This document shows positions 10,701 through 18,029 of a stretch of 64,000 bases of DNA, in pieces (positions within the stretch are counted from its first letter, which is position 1; every line of letters starts with the position of its first letter). Where the stretch lies: NCBI GenBank assembly GCA_016283355.1, contig JAEEMS010000005.1, positions 1-64,000 on the forward strand. The letters are read 5' to 3'. This DNA comes from Elusimicrobiaceae bacterium (GTDB lineage Bacteria; Elusimicrobiota; Elusimicrobia; Elusimicrobiales; Elusimicrobiaceae). Under the pieces are notes generated by a model, which did not search any database, was not told where the DNA came from, and was given only the letters and a program-made list of their open reading frames with translations. Made by a program: the position numbers and the translations under genes.

Positions 10701-13298
10701 AATTTCCGCAACGACCGTAGCGGTTGTCGGTTTGCCTTCCGGCGTAACGGCCACAATATCCAGAGAAACCGGCTGTTTGGCTTCCGTCTTATCTTGGGAA
10801 ACTTTCGCTCCCAAATAAAAGCTGGCCGGATGAACGGTAACGGAAGTACGATTGAACAAATCTTGACGTGCAGGGGATTGTACGCTTACCTGCGCAAAAA
10901 CGGAAACAGGGTACGTTTCCCGAGGCATCCGGGAGGAAAAAGAAAAGGTTCCTTTGTTATCCAATTTCCCGGAAGATTCCCATAAAAGTTTTGTACCGTC
11001 TTCTACATTTTCCCGCACAAAATACGGAGAAAATGTATATTTTTCATACCCCTTCGGTGTAAAATAAAGCGGGGCCTGGCGCAACGTCCACTTAACGGGG
11101 GCATCTGCCAAAGGCACACCGAATTGATACTGTGCATTTACTAAAAAGGATCCTTCTTCTTCCGGTAAAAAATTTTCCGAAGTAGGACGTACGTTTAATT
11201 TAAATTGGGCCGCTTCCACGGTTTCCACTTGGATGGACACATAGGCACGGCTTTCTTCTAATTCCTTCCCATTAACGGAAGGAATAAACGTAAGATTCCA
11301 ATAACCGGTAAAGGCCGTCGCAGAGAGTTCGAAAGAAGTATCAAATGTGCCGTACTGTGCGGAAAGGGTAACTTTTTTCTTCACAACTTCTTCCCCGCGC
11401 GCATCCGAAACAACCAACTGCCCGTTAATCGTATGATCCGGCGTATGATACGCGCCATTTCCCAACGTACGCATAATTCCTTTTACGTATACCTTTTCAC
11501 CCGGGCGGTAAATTCCCCGGTCCGTAAATAAAAAGGAACGTTGGGCCGCGGAAGAAGGATTGTAGGTATAATCAATGTTAAAACGCCACAATTCCATTCC
11601 GTCATCCCACATATTGCTAACCACTCCGTCCCCGCCGGGGCTTGTCACAAAAGCATATAAGGACGGGCGGCCCCATTGCGGCATTTCCACTTCCAGCTTA
11701 TTCCATCCGGGAGCTTGTGCCAATCCTTTTTCGTCGGTTACACCGCTCCAAATAACTTTATTTTCCAAATTACGAAGCTCTACTGTCGATCCCGGTAACG
11801 GCAATCCGGTTTGCAAAGATGTAACCCACAATAAAATATTTTCTCCGGATGTTTTAAATGTAATACCTACATCTGTTATGTTGTCCGTAGAAGAAACCCA
11901 ACAAGGTTTATTTTCGCCACGTTTTATTTGCACCTGGCTAAAAATAATACTGTTTTGGGCGGTTGGTTTAAATTTAGCCAAATCCATAAATGTCTTTACA
12001 GTACGATCTTTTACGTCGGTAAAAGTATATTCTTCTGTAAAGGTAGGATCCGTTAACGGAACTTCTTTACAATATGATTTTTCTTGTTGGTCAAATGGGA
12101 TAAAATTATCTTTATTAAACCGGGCAGCCCGTACCGGAAGCGAAGCCACATTCATTAAATCGATAGGCAAAAAAGGCTTGAGATAACTTTCCAGCACACC
12201 TCGGCCGCCGGAAAAATCAACCGCCGGGCAATAACCGTCGTTGGTAAGGGTAAATGTTTGGTCCTGCGGTAAACTGTTTCCGTAAATATCCTGCATCCCC
12301 TTTTGGAGTGTAACCGTTACCGTTTGGTGTGGTTTTAACGCAATAAAAGAAAATGGCATACGGAAAAAAGCTTTCCCTGTTTTGGGCTCTACATACGATT
12401 CTCCCAAATAGTTTTCTTCCTCCTCGGAAAGATCTTTTTTGGCGGACGCCGGAAATACTTTGCTGGCACGATGAAATTCTTTTAGGCGCACAGGAGAGGA
12501 AAGATTAACGGAAGCATCAAACGGTAAGCAACCCGATATTTGGCTGGAGAGCACTTGCAAATCCGGATAGGTGTAAAAATCCGTAGAGAAAATTTCCGCC
12601 ATTCCCGCAGTACCGACGGAAGCGGGCAACCCTTTTTGTAACGAAAGCAAATAATGAGCCCCTTTCTGTAACACTTCTTTCGGCGTGATTACCGCTATTA
12701 AATCCAAATCTTCGTATGAAAAATTTTTTTTATGTTCCTCCGGGGTGGCCTTCCTGACTGAAACGGGGACATTTTTACCGTCGGCAGACAACGTCACATA
12801 GTTGACCATTTTTCCCGTATTAACCGGCATATTAAATAGTACATATAATGAAGGATTTAAACTAATCCAGTGTTCTTCTTCATAGGGAATCACGCGGCGC
12901 ACTTGCGGAACTTGCGTTGTAAAAGAAAAAGTGTAATCCTTCTCCAGTTTTTGCTTTGAAACGTTGGAAGCAAATCCTTTTTTTAGCGTCACATTAAAAT
13001 GGGTGGCTTGCGGCCAATTTTCCTTCGGTTCAAAAACCAATGTTTGTGTACCGCTATAGCGGCATGTGCCGGGTACTTGCGGAGAAAGTAAAAGCGGACA
13101 ATTTTGGGAAGAAAATTGTGTTTCCTCCCCCAATGCCACAACCGGTTGGTTGAAGTGAAGTTGAATACTTTGGCGCGTTTCCTCCGACAACTGACCTTTC
13201 GGAGAAGCGGATAACACCGCCAAGTGCTGTGCGTTGGCGGCCCCAGCACACAGTAACAAAGTAAATAAAAAGAAAATAAACCCATGATTTTTTCGCAT
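7737..13298 (-). CDS. bacterial alpha-2-macroglobulin (thioester protease trap)
   Basis: 1853 aa with a signal peptide (cleavage near ANA/Q). The order is N-terminal MG/Ig-like domains, the MG2 region (a VYVKGIMRTL stretch near 600), the A2M N-domain, then the thioester domain with intact Cys1383-Leu-Glu-Gln1386 inside PYDCLEQQ, a terpenoid-cyclase-like helical repeat and a C-terminal receptor-like MG domain. In ECAM-type proteins the thioester covalently traps attacking proteases in the periplasm. E. coli ECAM is a lipoprotein. Here the signal has a cysteine (LLLC) but no good lipobox, so a soluble periplasmic protein is more likely. A GGAGG site precedes the start, with an extended -10 promoter upstream. 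It is co-transcribed with pbpC. Confidence 0.95.
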   Translation of the reverse strand: MRKNHGFIFFLFTLLLCAGAANAQHLAVLSASPKGQLSEETRQSIQLHFNQPVVALGEETQFSSQNCPLLLSPQVPGTCRYSGTQTLVFEPKENWPQATHFNVTLKKGFASNVSKQKLEKDYTFSFTTQVPQVRRVIPYEEEHWISLNPSLYVLFNMPVNTGKMVNYVTLSADGKNVPVSVRKATPEEHKKNFSYEDLDLIAVITPKEVLQKGAHYLLSLQKGLPASVGTAGMAEIFSTDFYTYPDLQVLSSQISGCLPFDASVNLSSPVRLKEFHRASKVFPASAKKDLSEEEENYLGESYVEPKTGKAFFRMPFSFIALKPHQTVTVTLQKGMQDIYGNSLPQDQTFTLTNDGYCPAVDFSGGRGVLESYLKPFLPIDLMNVASLPVRAARFNKDNFIPFDQQEKSYCKEVPLTDPTFTEEYTFTDVKDRTVKTFMDLAKFKPTAQNSIIFSQVQIKRGENKPCWVSSTDNITDVGITFKTSGENILLWVTSLQTGLPLPGSTVELRNLENKVIWSGVTDEKGLAQAPGWNKLEVEMPQWGRPSLYAFVTSPGGDGVVSNMWDDGMELWRFNIDYTYNPSSAAQRSFLFTDRGIYRPGEKVYVKGIMRTLGNGAYHTPDHTINGQLVVSDARGEEVVKKKVTLSAQYGTFDTSFELSATAFTGYWNLTFIPSVNGKELEESRAYVSIQVETVEAAQFKLNVRPTSENFLPEEEGSFLVNAQYQFGVPLADAPVKWTLRQAPLYFTPKGYEKYTFSPYFVRENVEDGTKLLWESSGKLDNKGTFSFSSRMPRETYPVSVFAQVSVQSPARQDLFNRTSVTVHPASFYLGAKVSQDKTEAKQPVSLDIVAVTPEGKPTTATVVAEIYKEQWFSIRKVSLAGRLEWVSEKETIPLPTQVLQVGKKGGVLTFIPPEGGNYYVRLSSSDEMGHRVIGGESVYVHGEKDTYWRQRDDDLLTLKQNKNEYKVGQTARIQVEAGYENATALVTVEREGILDAWVTQVKGGASYIPVKIKENYLPNVYVGVVMVQGRTDKAVTDKLDLGKPQAKAGYVNLNVIPAGKKIETNITANNAKYRPGEKVTLSLSTKVQGKAVPAEVTVMAVDEGILDLTNYQTPDLFTYFYGSRPLSVFTMDNRAFIIGQRNFGEKGQNRGGGGSASSALGGTDIRSNFQFTPYFKANVLTDEKGRGTVSFTLPDNLTKFRIMAVAVREQEFGQAQTRIAVTKPVMVQPNLPRFARKGDTFQCGAIVHNYEDKKGNFTVTAQTGGALMLQGESERTVQVPQGSTQEVTWTCQATQAGKATVIFTIKGAQETDGVKQELAVSEVEKQQTLALYGSVSSRKQEVIAKPENSDPTAKNEVHLSLASTALLNIQGAIFYLMTYPYDCLEQQLSKIVPTVAGEKIVESFGLGSAKANRAQAQEVLGHLSLYQYPTGGLSYWKNALPDPYVTAYGLEVSALAKQQGYQVPQEVLKKAISYLKQAFEKETIRNYSYENEETQVVRSYIAYVLALYGENVEGTFNTLYANRTSLPTAANAYLLKTAILIHRPQQQQESLVQQLLNHLVYDSSTVFVDVATTMPYLHLDNVGVTALVLDSLLQYNKSFDAAPQMVAWLLTQLNAQGHWKNTSTNALVLRSLLSYYQKQESQEPHFEGAIVQGEKALLTHSFQGRSTKEVSARISFATVYGSQPKTRLDITKNGAGTLYYTLGQTYTPSSYKRSAGSGFQLTRLLTTLDDRPVQQIVAGERYKVTLSVTTSASRSFVALEDFIPAGFELVSTRLATEDHLTEDSSQPSVFNHTEQYDDRIVAFADSLPSGTHTFSYTVAARVRGEFGYPAAWVSQMYSPEVFGRNTTSVMVVQ

Positions 13299-13318
13299 AA
13301 TCCCTCCAAATTATATTT

Positions 13319-13327
13319 ATTGTACCA
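13319..13327 (-). promoter_or_regulatory. extended -10 promoter of the macroglobulin-pbpC operon
   Basis: On the minus strand it reads TGG-TACAAT (hexamer 13319-13324), about 20 nt before the start. A GGAGG site lies between. Confidence 0.6.
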
Positions 13328-13337
13328 TTTTATAATT

Positions 13338-13346
13338 TGCTAAAAT
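13338..13346 (+). promoter_or_regulatory. extended -10 promoter of the MATE gene
   Basis: TTTGC-TAAAAT (hexamer 13341-13346) is divergent from and adjacent to the macroglobulin promoter. Transcription would begin near 13353, giving a ~38-nt leader. Confidence 0.5.
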
Positions 13347-13390
13347 AGTTGTATAAATCTTCGAAGATAACAAAGATTACCGAGTCATTT

Positions 13391-14758
13391 ATGAGTACCG
13401 CTTTCGTAAAAAATCCGTTTAAAGACAAAAGTTTATCCGCCCTTTTGTTAAAATTCTCCGCACCCGCTGTAGCGGGCATGTTCGTGAACGCGTTATTTAA
13501 CATTATTTCCCGTGTTTATGTAGGGCAGGATATCGGAGCTCTTGGAATTGCGGCCATCACGGTCATGTTCCCTATCGGATTGCTATATATGGCATTCAGC
13601 GCATTAATCGGGATTGGCAGTAACGCGTTGTTTTCCATCCGTTTGGGCGAAAAACGAACCGAAGAAGCACAACTGATTTTAGGCAACGGTTTTATTTTGC
13701 TGGCCATTATGGCGGGCAGTGTCACTTTATTCAGTTATACGTTTTTAGAACCTTTACTGGAATTTTGCGGAGCGGATGCGGAAATTTTGCCGTTGGCCAA
13801 AACGTATGCACGCGTGGTATTCCCTGGATATTTCCTATTTGCGATCGGTGCGGGGATGAACCATTTTATCCGTTCTTCGGGCCGACCCAAAACCGCCATG
13901 GCCACGCAACTCATCGGGGCATTTATCAACTTAATTGCCGCGCCGCTGTTTATTTTTGGATTTAAATGGGGAATCAAAGGGGCCGGATTGGCGACGGTAT
14001 GCGGGCAGGTTATTTCGTTTTCTTGGGTGATTTACTGTTTGACGGGAGAACGCGGTATTTACCGTTTACAATGGAAGAATTTTAAACTTCGTTGGGCGAT
14101 TGCCAAAGAGGCCAGTGCTATCGGATTTTCCCAATGGGCTTTTTCTTTGGCATCGGGAGCACTCAATGTAATTTTAAACCATGCATTGTTAAAATACGGA
14201 GGAAACTTGGCAATTTCCGCCATGGGCATTGCGGTAAGCATCAATACCATTGTTACCATGCCACTGGGCGGAATTTCGCAGGGAGCGCAGCCGCTTATCG
14301 GCTATAACCATGGAGCACGCAAATTCAAAACAGCCATTCAAACGCTTAAAATGGCGTTGCGTTGGGGTATTCTCGTCACTACGGGAGGATTTATTATTTT
14401 GCAACTTTTCGCCCGCCCTATAGCCACTATTTTCAACACGAGTGATATGGCGCTTATTACTTTAACGGCCCGCGTCATCCGTATCTTTAATATTTTCTTA
14501 CCCATTATTCCGCTACAGATGATGACCACCAGTTTTTTCCAGGCTATCAATCAACCGTGGAAGGCCGCGTTTTTAAGCTTATCACGTCAAATTTTGTTAG
14601 TAATTCCGTTGGTGCTGATTTTACCGCTTTTCTGGGGGCTTAACGGTGTGTTTTTAGCCCCGGTATTTGCAGATTTAATTTCCACCACACTGGCAGCTAT
14701 TTTGCTCAGCCGGTTCTTCCACGCACACGGGCAAACGCTGTTCTTCAAAAAGAAATAA
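13391..14758 (+). CDS. MATE-family efflux transporter
   Basis: 455 aa with about 12 hydrophobic segments in two six-helix halves. These proteins export cationic drugs or metabolites in exchange for Na+ or H+. The N-terminal block (FSAPAVAGMFVNALFNIISR) and the internal MPLGGISQGAQPLIGYNHGA match the NorM/DinF-like bacterial branch with its GxxQGxQPxxGYNxG signature. An upstream in-frame TTG at 13349 lies before the predicted transcript start, so the ATG at 13391 is preferred. No clear Shine-Dalgarno is visible. The substrate is unknown. Confidence 0.88.
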   Translation: MSTAFVKNPFKDKSLSALLLKFSAPAVAGMFVNALFNIISRVYVGQDIGALGIAAITVMFPIGLLYMAFSALIGIGSNALFSIRLGEKRTEEAQLILGNGFILLAIMAGSVTLFSYTFLEPLLEFCGADAEILPLAKTYARVVFPGYFLFAIGAGMNHFIRSSGRPKTAMATQLIGAFINLIAAPLFIFGFKWGIKGAGLATVCGQVISFSWVIYCLTGERGIYRLQWKNFKLRWAIAKEASAIGFSQWAFSLASGALNVILNHALLKYGGNLAISAMGIAVSINTIVTMPLGGISQGAQPLIGYNHGARKFKTAIQTLKMALRWGILVTTGGFIILQLFARPIATIFNTSDMALITLTARVIRIFNIFLPIIPLQMMTTSFFQAINQPWKAAFLSLSRQILLVIPLVLILPLFWGLNGVFLAPVFADLISTTLAAILLSRFFHAHGQTLFFKKK

Positions 14759-14769
14759 ACAGATACACG

Positions 14770-16323
14770 TTATTTGGCAGCATCCGAAAGGTAGTGACAA
14801 CCGATACTGCGCTTATTTTGCAGTGCTGCATACGTGATGAGCAAAGCCGTACGCACGCCGTTGCGCAAATCCAACAATTCCTGACAAAGCGTAGTGCCTT
14901 TATAAAAAGCATCAATTTCATTGTGTAAATGACGCAGAATTTTTTCCGCACGGACCAAGTGCTTTTGGCTGCGGATTAACCCCACATAATTCCACATTGT
15001 GCTGCGCAACGTAGCAAGATCTTGCCGAATGAGAGCAATGTCCGGCGTATCCGAAGGAAGCACCCATTCTTTGGGCGTAGGAATATGAAAAGAGGTGTTT
15101 TTAATTTCCCGTGCATCTTCGTGTGCACACAAATAACCCATGGCCACCGCTTCCAATAACGAGGTACTGGCTAAACGGTTGGCTCCGTGGTAACCGGTAC
15201 AAGCCGTTTCCCCTATGGCATTGAGATGCAAAATATTGGTGCGCCCTTGCGGGGTAGCATAGATACCGCCGCAAAAATAGTGCGCGGCCGGCACAACCGG
15301 TACCGGCACACGGGTCATATCAAATCCGCCTTCCAAACATTTTTGATAGATGGCAGGGAAACGTTCTTGTGTTTCCTGTGCGGGATTGGATGTAATATCC
15401 AAATAAACGCAATCATGGGCGGTTTTGAGCCGTTCTTCTTCAATCGCACGGGCCACAATATCCCGTGGGGCTAAATCTTTAAGCGGGTGGTAATGTGCCA
15501 TAAATGCTTCCCCGTGGCAATTGCGCAAAACGGCCCCTTCTCCGCGCAATGCTTCGGACAAGAGAAACGTCTTACCTTTGGCAAATACCGTCGGGTGGAA
15601 TTGGACATATTCCATGTTCATTACCCGCGCCCCCACACGGTACGCCATGGCAATACCGTGGCCGTATGCATGGGCCGAATTGGTAGTATGTAAATAAATT
15701 TGCCCGACACCGCCGGTGGCTAAAATCGTTTTTTTGGCGGTTACCGCCGTTACTTCACCGGTGCGGTTGTCCAATACATACGCACCAAAAACAGTCAGCG
15801 GGTAATACCGGTCCATTAAATCTACGGAGCTGTGAGATAACGTTAACAAATCAATGGCGGAGGCATGTTCCCAAACGGTAATACGCGCATTTTTCTTAAC
15901 CGACTGTTGCAAGGCACTGAGCATGGCATGGCCGGTTGTATCTTTGGAGTAAATGATACGGTTTTTGCGGTGGGCACCTTCCCGCGTGAAACGGAGTTGG
16001 TTTTTTTCATCCCGGTCAAACGTAACAGCTACATCTTTTAGAAAAATTTCTTCAATCGCACGGAATCCTGCCCGGGAGATTTCTTCCACAGCACGTGTAT
16101 TGCACATGTGCGCCGTGGCCAACTTAACATCTTCCAACAAGTCCGCCATATTTACATGCGGCTCATATACGATGCCACCTTGGGCCAAATCGCTATTGGC
16201 TTCCTGCATTTCTCCGCAAGAAAGCAATATCGTATGAAGCCCTTGTTTAGCAGCTTCGTGCGCGTAGACACATCCTGCAATTCCCGCACCGATAACCAAA
16301 CAATCCGTAGTGATAATTTTCAT
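14770..16323 (-). CDS. nadB: L-aspartate oxidase
   Basis: 517 aa. This FAD enzyme oxidises aspartate to iminoaspartate for quinolinate synthesis; in anaerobes fumarate can be the acceptor. The N-terminal FAD fold has VIGAGIAGC, then SDLAQGG; further on are REGAHRKNRI, the ATGGVGQIY loop, QFHPT and a C-terminal helical domain. The ATG at 16323 begins right at the Rossmann strand. The longer frame to 16353 lies partly upstream of the promoter, so it was rejected. The -10 ends 6 nt before this ATG with no ribosome site, so the message is probably leaderless. Its partners nadA and nadC are ~42 kb away at 57.5-59.4 kb. Confidence 0.95.
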   Translation of the reverse strand: MKIITTDCLVIGAGIAGCVYAHEAAKQGLHTILLSCGEMQEANSDLAQGGIVYEPHVNMADLLEDVKLATAHMCNTRAVEEISRAGFRAIEEIFLKDVAVTFDRDEKNQLRFTREGAHRKNRIIYSKDTTGHAMLSALQQSVKKNARITVWEHASAIDLLTLSHSSVDLMDRYYPLTVFGAYVLDNRTGEVTAVTAKKTILATGGVGQIYLHTTNSAHAYGHGIAMAYRVGARVMNMEYVQFHPTVFAKGKTFLLSEALRGEGAVLRNCHGEAFMAHYHPLKDLAPRDIVARAIEEERLKTAHDCVYLDITSNPAQETQERFPAIYQKCLEGGFDMTRVPVPVVPAAHYFCGGIYATPQGRTNILHLNAIGETACTGYHGANRLASTSLLEAVAMGYLCAHEDAREIKNTSFHIPTPKEWVLPSDTPDIALIRQDLATLRSTMWNYVGLIRSQKHLVRAEKILRHLHNEIDAFYKGTTLCQELLDLRNGVRTALLITYAALQNKRSIGCHYLSDAAK

Positions 16324-16329
16324 AGTTAC

Positions 16330-16335
16330 ATTATA
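16330..16335 (-). promoter_or_regulatory. leaderless -10 of nadB
   Basis: TATAAT on the minus strand is followed by 6 nt and then the ATG of nadB. No Shine-Dalgarno fits between. Confidence 0.65.
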
Positions 16336-16371
16336 TAAAAGTAACACAAACAAAACACCGGTGTGAAATAA

Positions 16372-16398
16372 AAATGCCCCTGAAAAACAGGGGCATTT
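16372..16398 (-). terminator. terminator of the minus-strand prepilin gene
   Basis: An 11-bp stem (AAATGCCCCTG and complement) with a 5-nt A loop is followed on the minus strand by T-rich sequence. Confidence 0.8.
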
Positions 16399-16417
16399 AA
16401 GAAAGTATCTCTTTTAT

Positions 16418-17290
16418 CTACGGGCGAACCCATCTGTATACATTCGTATTAAGTCCCACGGGCGTCTCTGACTGCCTTGCGGCATCCGCATTGTGAGTAA
16501 ATCCCATTGTTGCGCACAGACGTTCCAATCCTACGCACGCGACCTTCTTTTGGAGTAAAAGATCGCTGTCAATCCACCTCAAGTCGTCGCCCGCGCAGGA
16601 ACTCAACCCGGTAGATCCGTCAAAGAAGGAAGGATACACATCTATTTCATAATCCCGATAAGAAAACGCACCGTCAGGTCCGGAACCTCTGGAAGATAAT
16701 TCGAAATAACCATCGTGATTCCATACGGGGATGCGGCCGCTTGTATCTTGAGTTCTCTTGTGACACCGGAGCTTCGTTTCTCCTCCGCGAAGAGCTGTAA
16801 CCGTGGTAATACAGGGTTTGCCAAAAAAGCCCGCGCGCTCAATAGATACCTCAAATTTACCAATTCGTTTGCAATGCTTGGCATATTCCTTTGCGGATTC
16901 TTTAATTTCCTTGATTTTGTCCTCAGGCATGAAAGTTTCCATTTCTTGTGAATTAAGACAAGCTTCAACAGTAGACATGTCATCCCCACCAGCTAATTGC
17001 GTGGTAACCGTACATTCCCCCATATCGGTAAAAGACAAGTCCAATTGGTCCATAGTAGGATAGATACGTTGCAGATAGGGCAGAGAAGGATTGTCGTAAT
17101 AAAAACGTTCCATGGCAGCAGCCACTTTTTCGGCCGTTTGCAACCCTTCCGTGAAACTAGCTTTTTCCGTACTCAAACGGAAAGAACCCGTCGCCATAAC
17201 TGCCAAAATGGCTAAGATAACGGCTACAGCCAACAACTCGGAAAGCGTAAATCCCCGATATTTCGAAAAATAAGATTTTATCTTTTTCAT
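16418..17290 (-). CDS. type IV pilin-like (prepilin N-terminal methylation) protein
   Basis: 290 aa. The short basic leader ends in G, then FTLSELLAVAVILAILAV with Glu at mature position +5. This is the classic class III signal cut and methylated by prepilin peptidase, followed by the hydrophobic assembly helix. The remaining ~240 residues are globular with at least eight cysteines and resemble no family I can name. No pilus assembly genes are nearby, so it relies on machinery encoded elsewhere. It is transcribed divergently from a second prepilin at 17415 from a mirror-image promoter. It could be a major pilin, minor pilin or pseudopilin. Confidence 0.85.
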   Translation of the reverse strand: MKKIKSYFSKYRGFTLSELLAVAVILAILAVMATGSFRLSTEKASFTEGLQTAEKVAAAMERFYYDNPSLPYLQRIYPTMDQLDLSFTDMGECTVTTQLAGGDDMSTVEACLNSQEMETFMPEDKIKEIKESAKEYAKHCKRIGKFEVSIERAGFFGKPCITTVTALRGGETKLRCHKRTQDTSGRIPVWNHDGYFELSSRGSGPDGAFSYRDYEIDVYPSFFDGSTGLSSCAGDDLRWIDSDLLLQKKVACVGLERLCATMGFTHNADAARQSETPVGLNTNVYRWVRP

Positions 17291-17321
17291 AGAATCCTCC
17301 CAATAATGGACCTTCTATACT

Positions 17322-17349
17322 ATTATAACGTTTTTACACGTTTTTTCAA
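17322..17349 (-). promoter_or_regulatory. sigma-70 promoter of the minus-strand prepilin
   Basis: TTGAAA (17344-17349) and TATAAT (17322-17327) read on the minus strand with a 16-nt spacer. A GGGAGGA site follows in the leader. Confidence 0.75.
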
Positions 17350-17371
17350 GCCCTTTTTGAGGGTTGAAAAA
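17341..17371. promoter_or_regulatory. dyad between divergent prepilin promoters (putative shared operator)
   Basis: TTTTTTCAAGCCCT is followed by a short spacer and then AGGGTTGAAAAAA, a ~13-bp inverted repeat with one extra G. Each arm contains the -35 hexamer of one of the two divergent prepilin genes, so one protein bound here would reach both promoters. Confidence 0.5.
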
Positions 17372-17392
17372 AATAAAAAAAACCGTTATACT
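17364..17392 (+). promoter_or_regulatory. sigma-70 promoter of the plus-strand prepilin
   Basis: TTGAAA (17364-17369), a 17-nt spacer, then TATACT (17387-17392). The transcript start would fall about 15 nt before the AGGGAG ribosome site. Confidence 0.75.
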
Positions 17393-17414
17393 TAAATGTA
17401 GCAGGGAGAAAACT

Positions 17415-17915
17415 ATGAATCAAAAAACAGGATTTACCTTAATAGAACTATTGGCTGTTGTAATGATTATTGCCATTTTAACCGCTGCGGCATTGCCACA
17501 ATACCGCCGCGCTATTCAGCGCACGCAAGCCACCGAGGCATTGACCAACTTGCGTACCATGTTCGATTCGGCTATGCGTTACCGCGCCGCCAATTCTGAA
17601 AATCCAACTACTGCCAAAGGATTGGACGTCAATTTCTTCGAAGCTCAGCATAATACGAACCTAGGGTATACGGATATTGGCTTTTTTCGATATAGATTTT
17701 CCGACGATGGTATAAAATCTTGCCTTTTAGAAGGGAATAGTGACAATACTTTTTGTATTAGTATGAATTATAAGAGTGTAACGAAGTATGGAAATGAATA
17801 TGGACCGGGTACGATTTTCTGCCAAAACCTAAGTGGATATGAAAAATTCAACTACGTATGTAACTATTTAGGAACAGAAGTAACGGGAAGCTCCGGCTTA
17901 TACGTTATTGAATAA
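17415..17915 (+). CDS. type IV pilin-like prepilin protein
   Basis: 166 aa. MNQKTG precedes FTLIELLAVVMIIAILTAAA with Glu +5, a textbook prepilin peptidase site and assembly helix. It continues LPQYRRAIQRTQATEALTNL, the alpha-1 pattern common in Elusimicrobia-type and Gram-negative pilins. The globular part has four cysteines. A longer frame from 17364 starts inside the promoter, so the ATG at 17415 with its AGGGAG site is right. The globular domain is A+T-richer than the N-terminal coding half, as expected for a diversifying surface protein. A terminator follows directly. Confidence 0.88.
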   Translation: MNQKTGFTLIELLAVVMIIAILTAAALPQYRRAIQRTQATEALTNLRTMFDSAMRYRAANSENPTTAKGLDVNFFEAQHNTNLGYTDIGFFRYRFSDDGIKSCLLEGNSDNTFCISMNYKSVTKYGNEYGPGTIFCQNLSGYEKFNYVCNYLGTEVTGSSGLYVIE

Positions 17916-17922
17916 GTAAATT

Positions 17923-17944
17923 ACCCCGGGTTTCTGCCCGGGGT
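17923..17944 (+). terminator. terminator of the plus-strand prepilin
   Basis: ACCCCGGG / CCCGGGGT stem with a 6-nt loop, followed by TTATTGT. Confidence 0.8.
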
Positions 17945-17973
17945 TTATTGTGTGTGAGCAGCAATTATAAAAA

Positions 17974-17992
17974 AGCCCCGATTTACCGGGGA
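17974..17992 (-). terminator. terminator of the ABC-F/helicase operon
   Basis: A CCCCG / CGGGG stem flanked by A and T runs. On the minus strand it is followed by CTTTTTTAT. Confidence 0.75.
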
Positions 17993-18029
17993 TTTTTTAT
18001 GAACAAAAAGACACCCCCTACATGCACAA

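Noticed and set aside
11575-12186. 203-codon open frame antisense to the alpha-2-macroglobulin
   Set aside because: It lies wholly inside a well-supported gene, has no ribosome site or recognisable domain, and is a codon-bias shadow.
13349-13390. Upstream TTG start for the MATE gene
   Set aside because: It lies at or before the predicted transcript start; the ATG at 13391 gives the normal family length.
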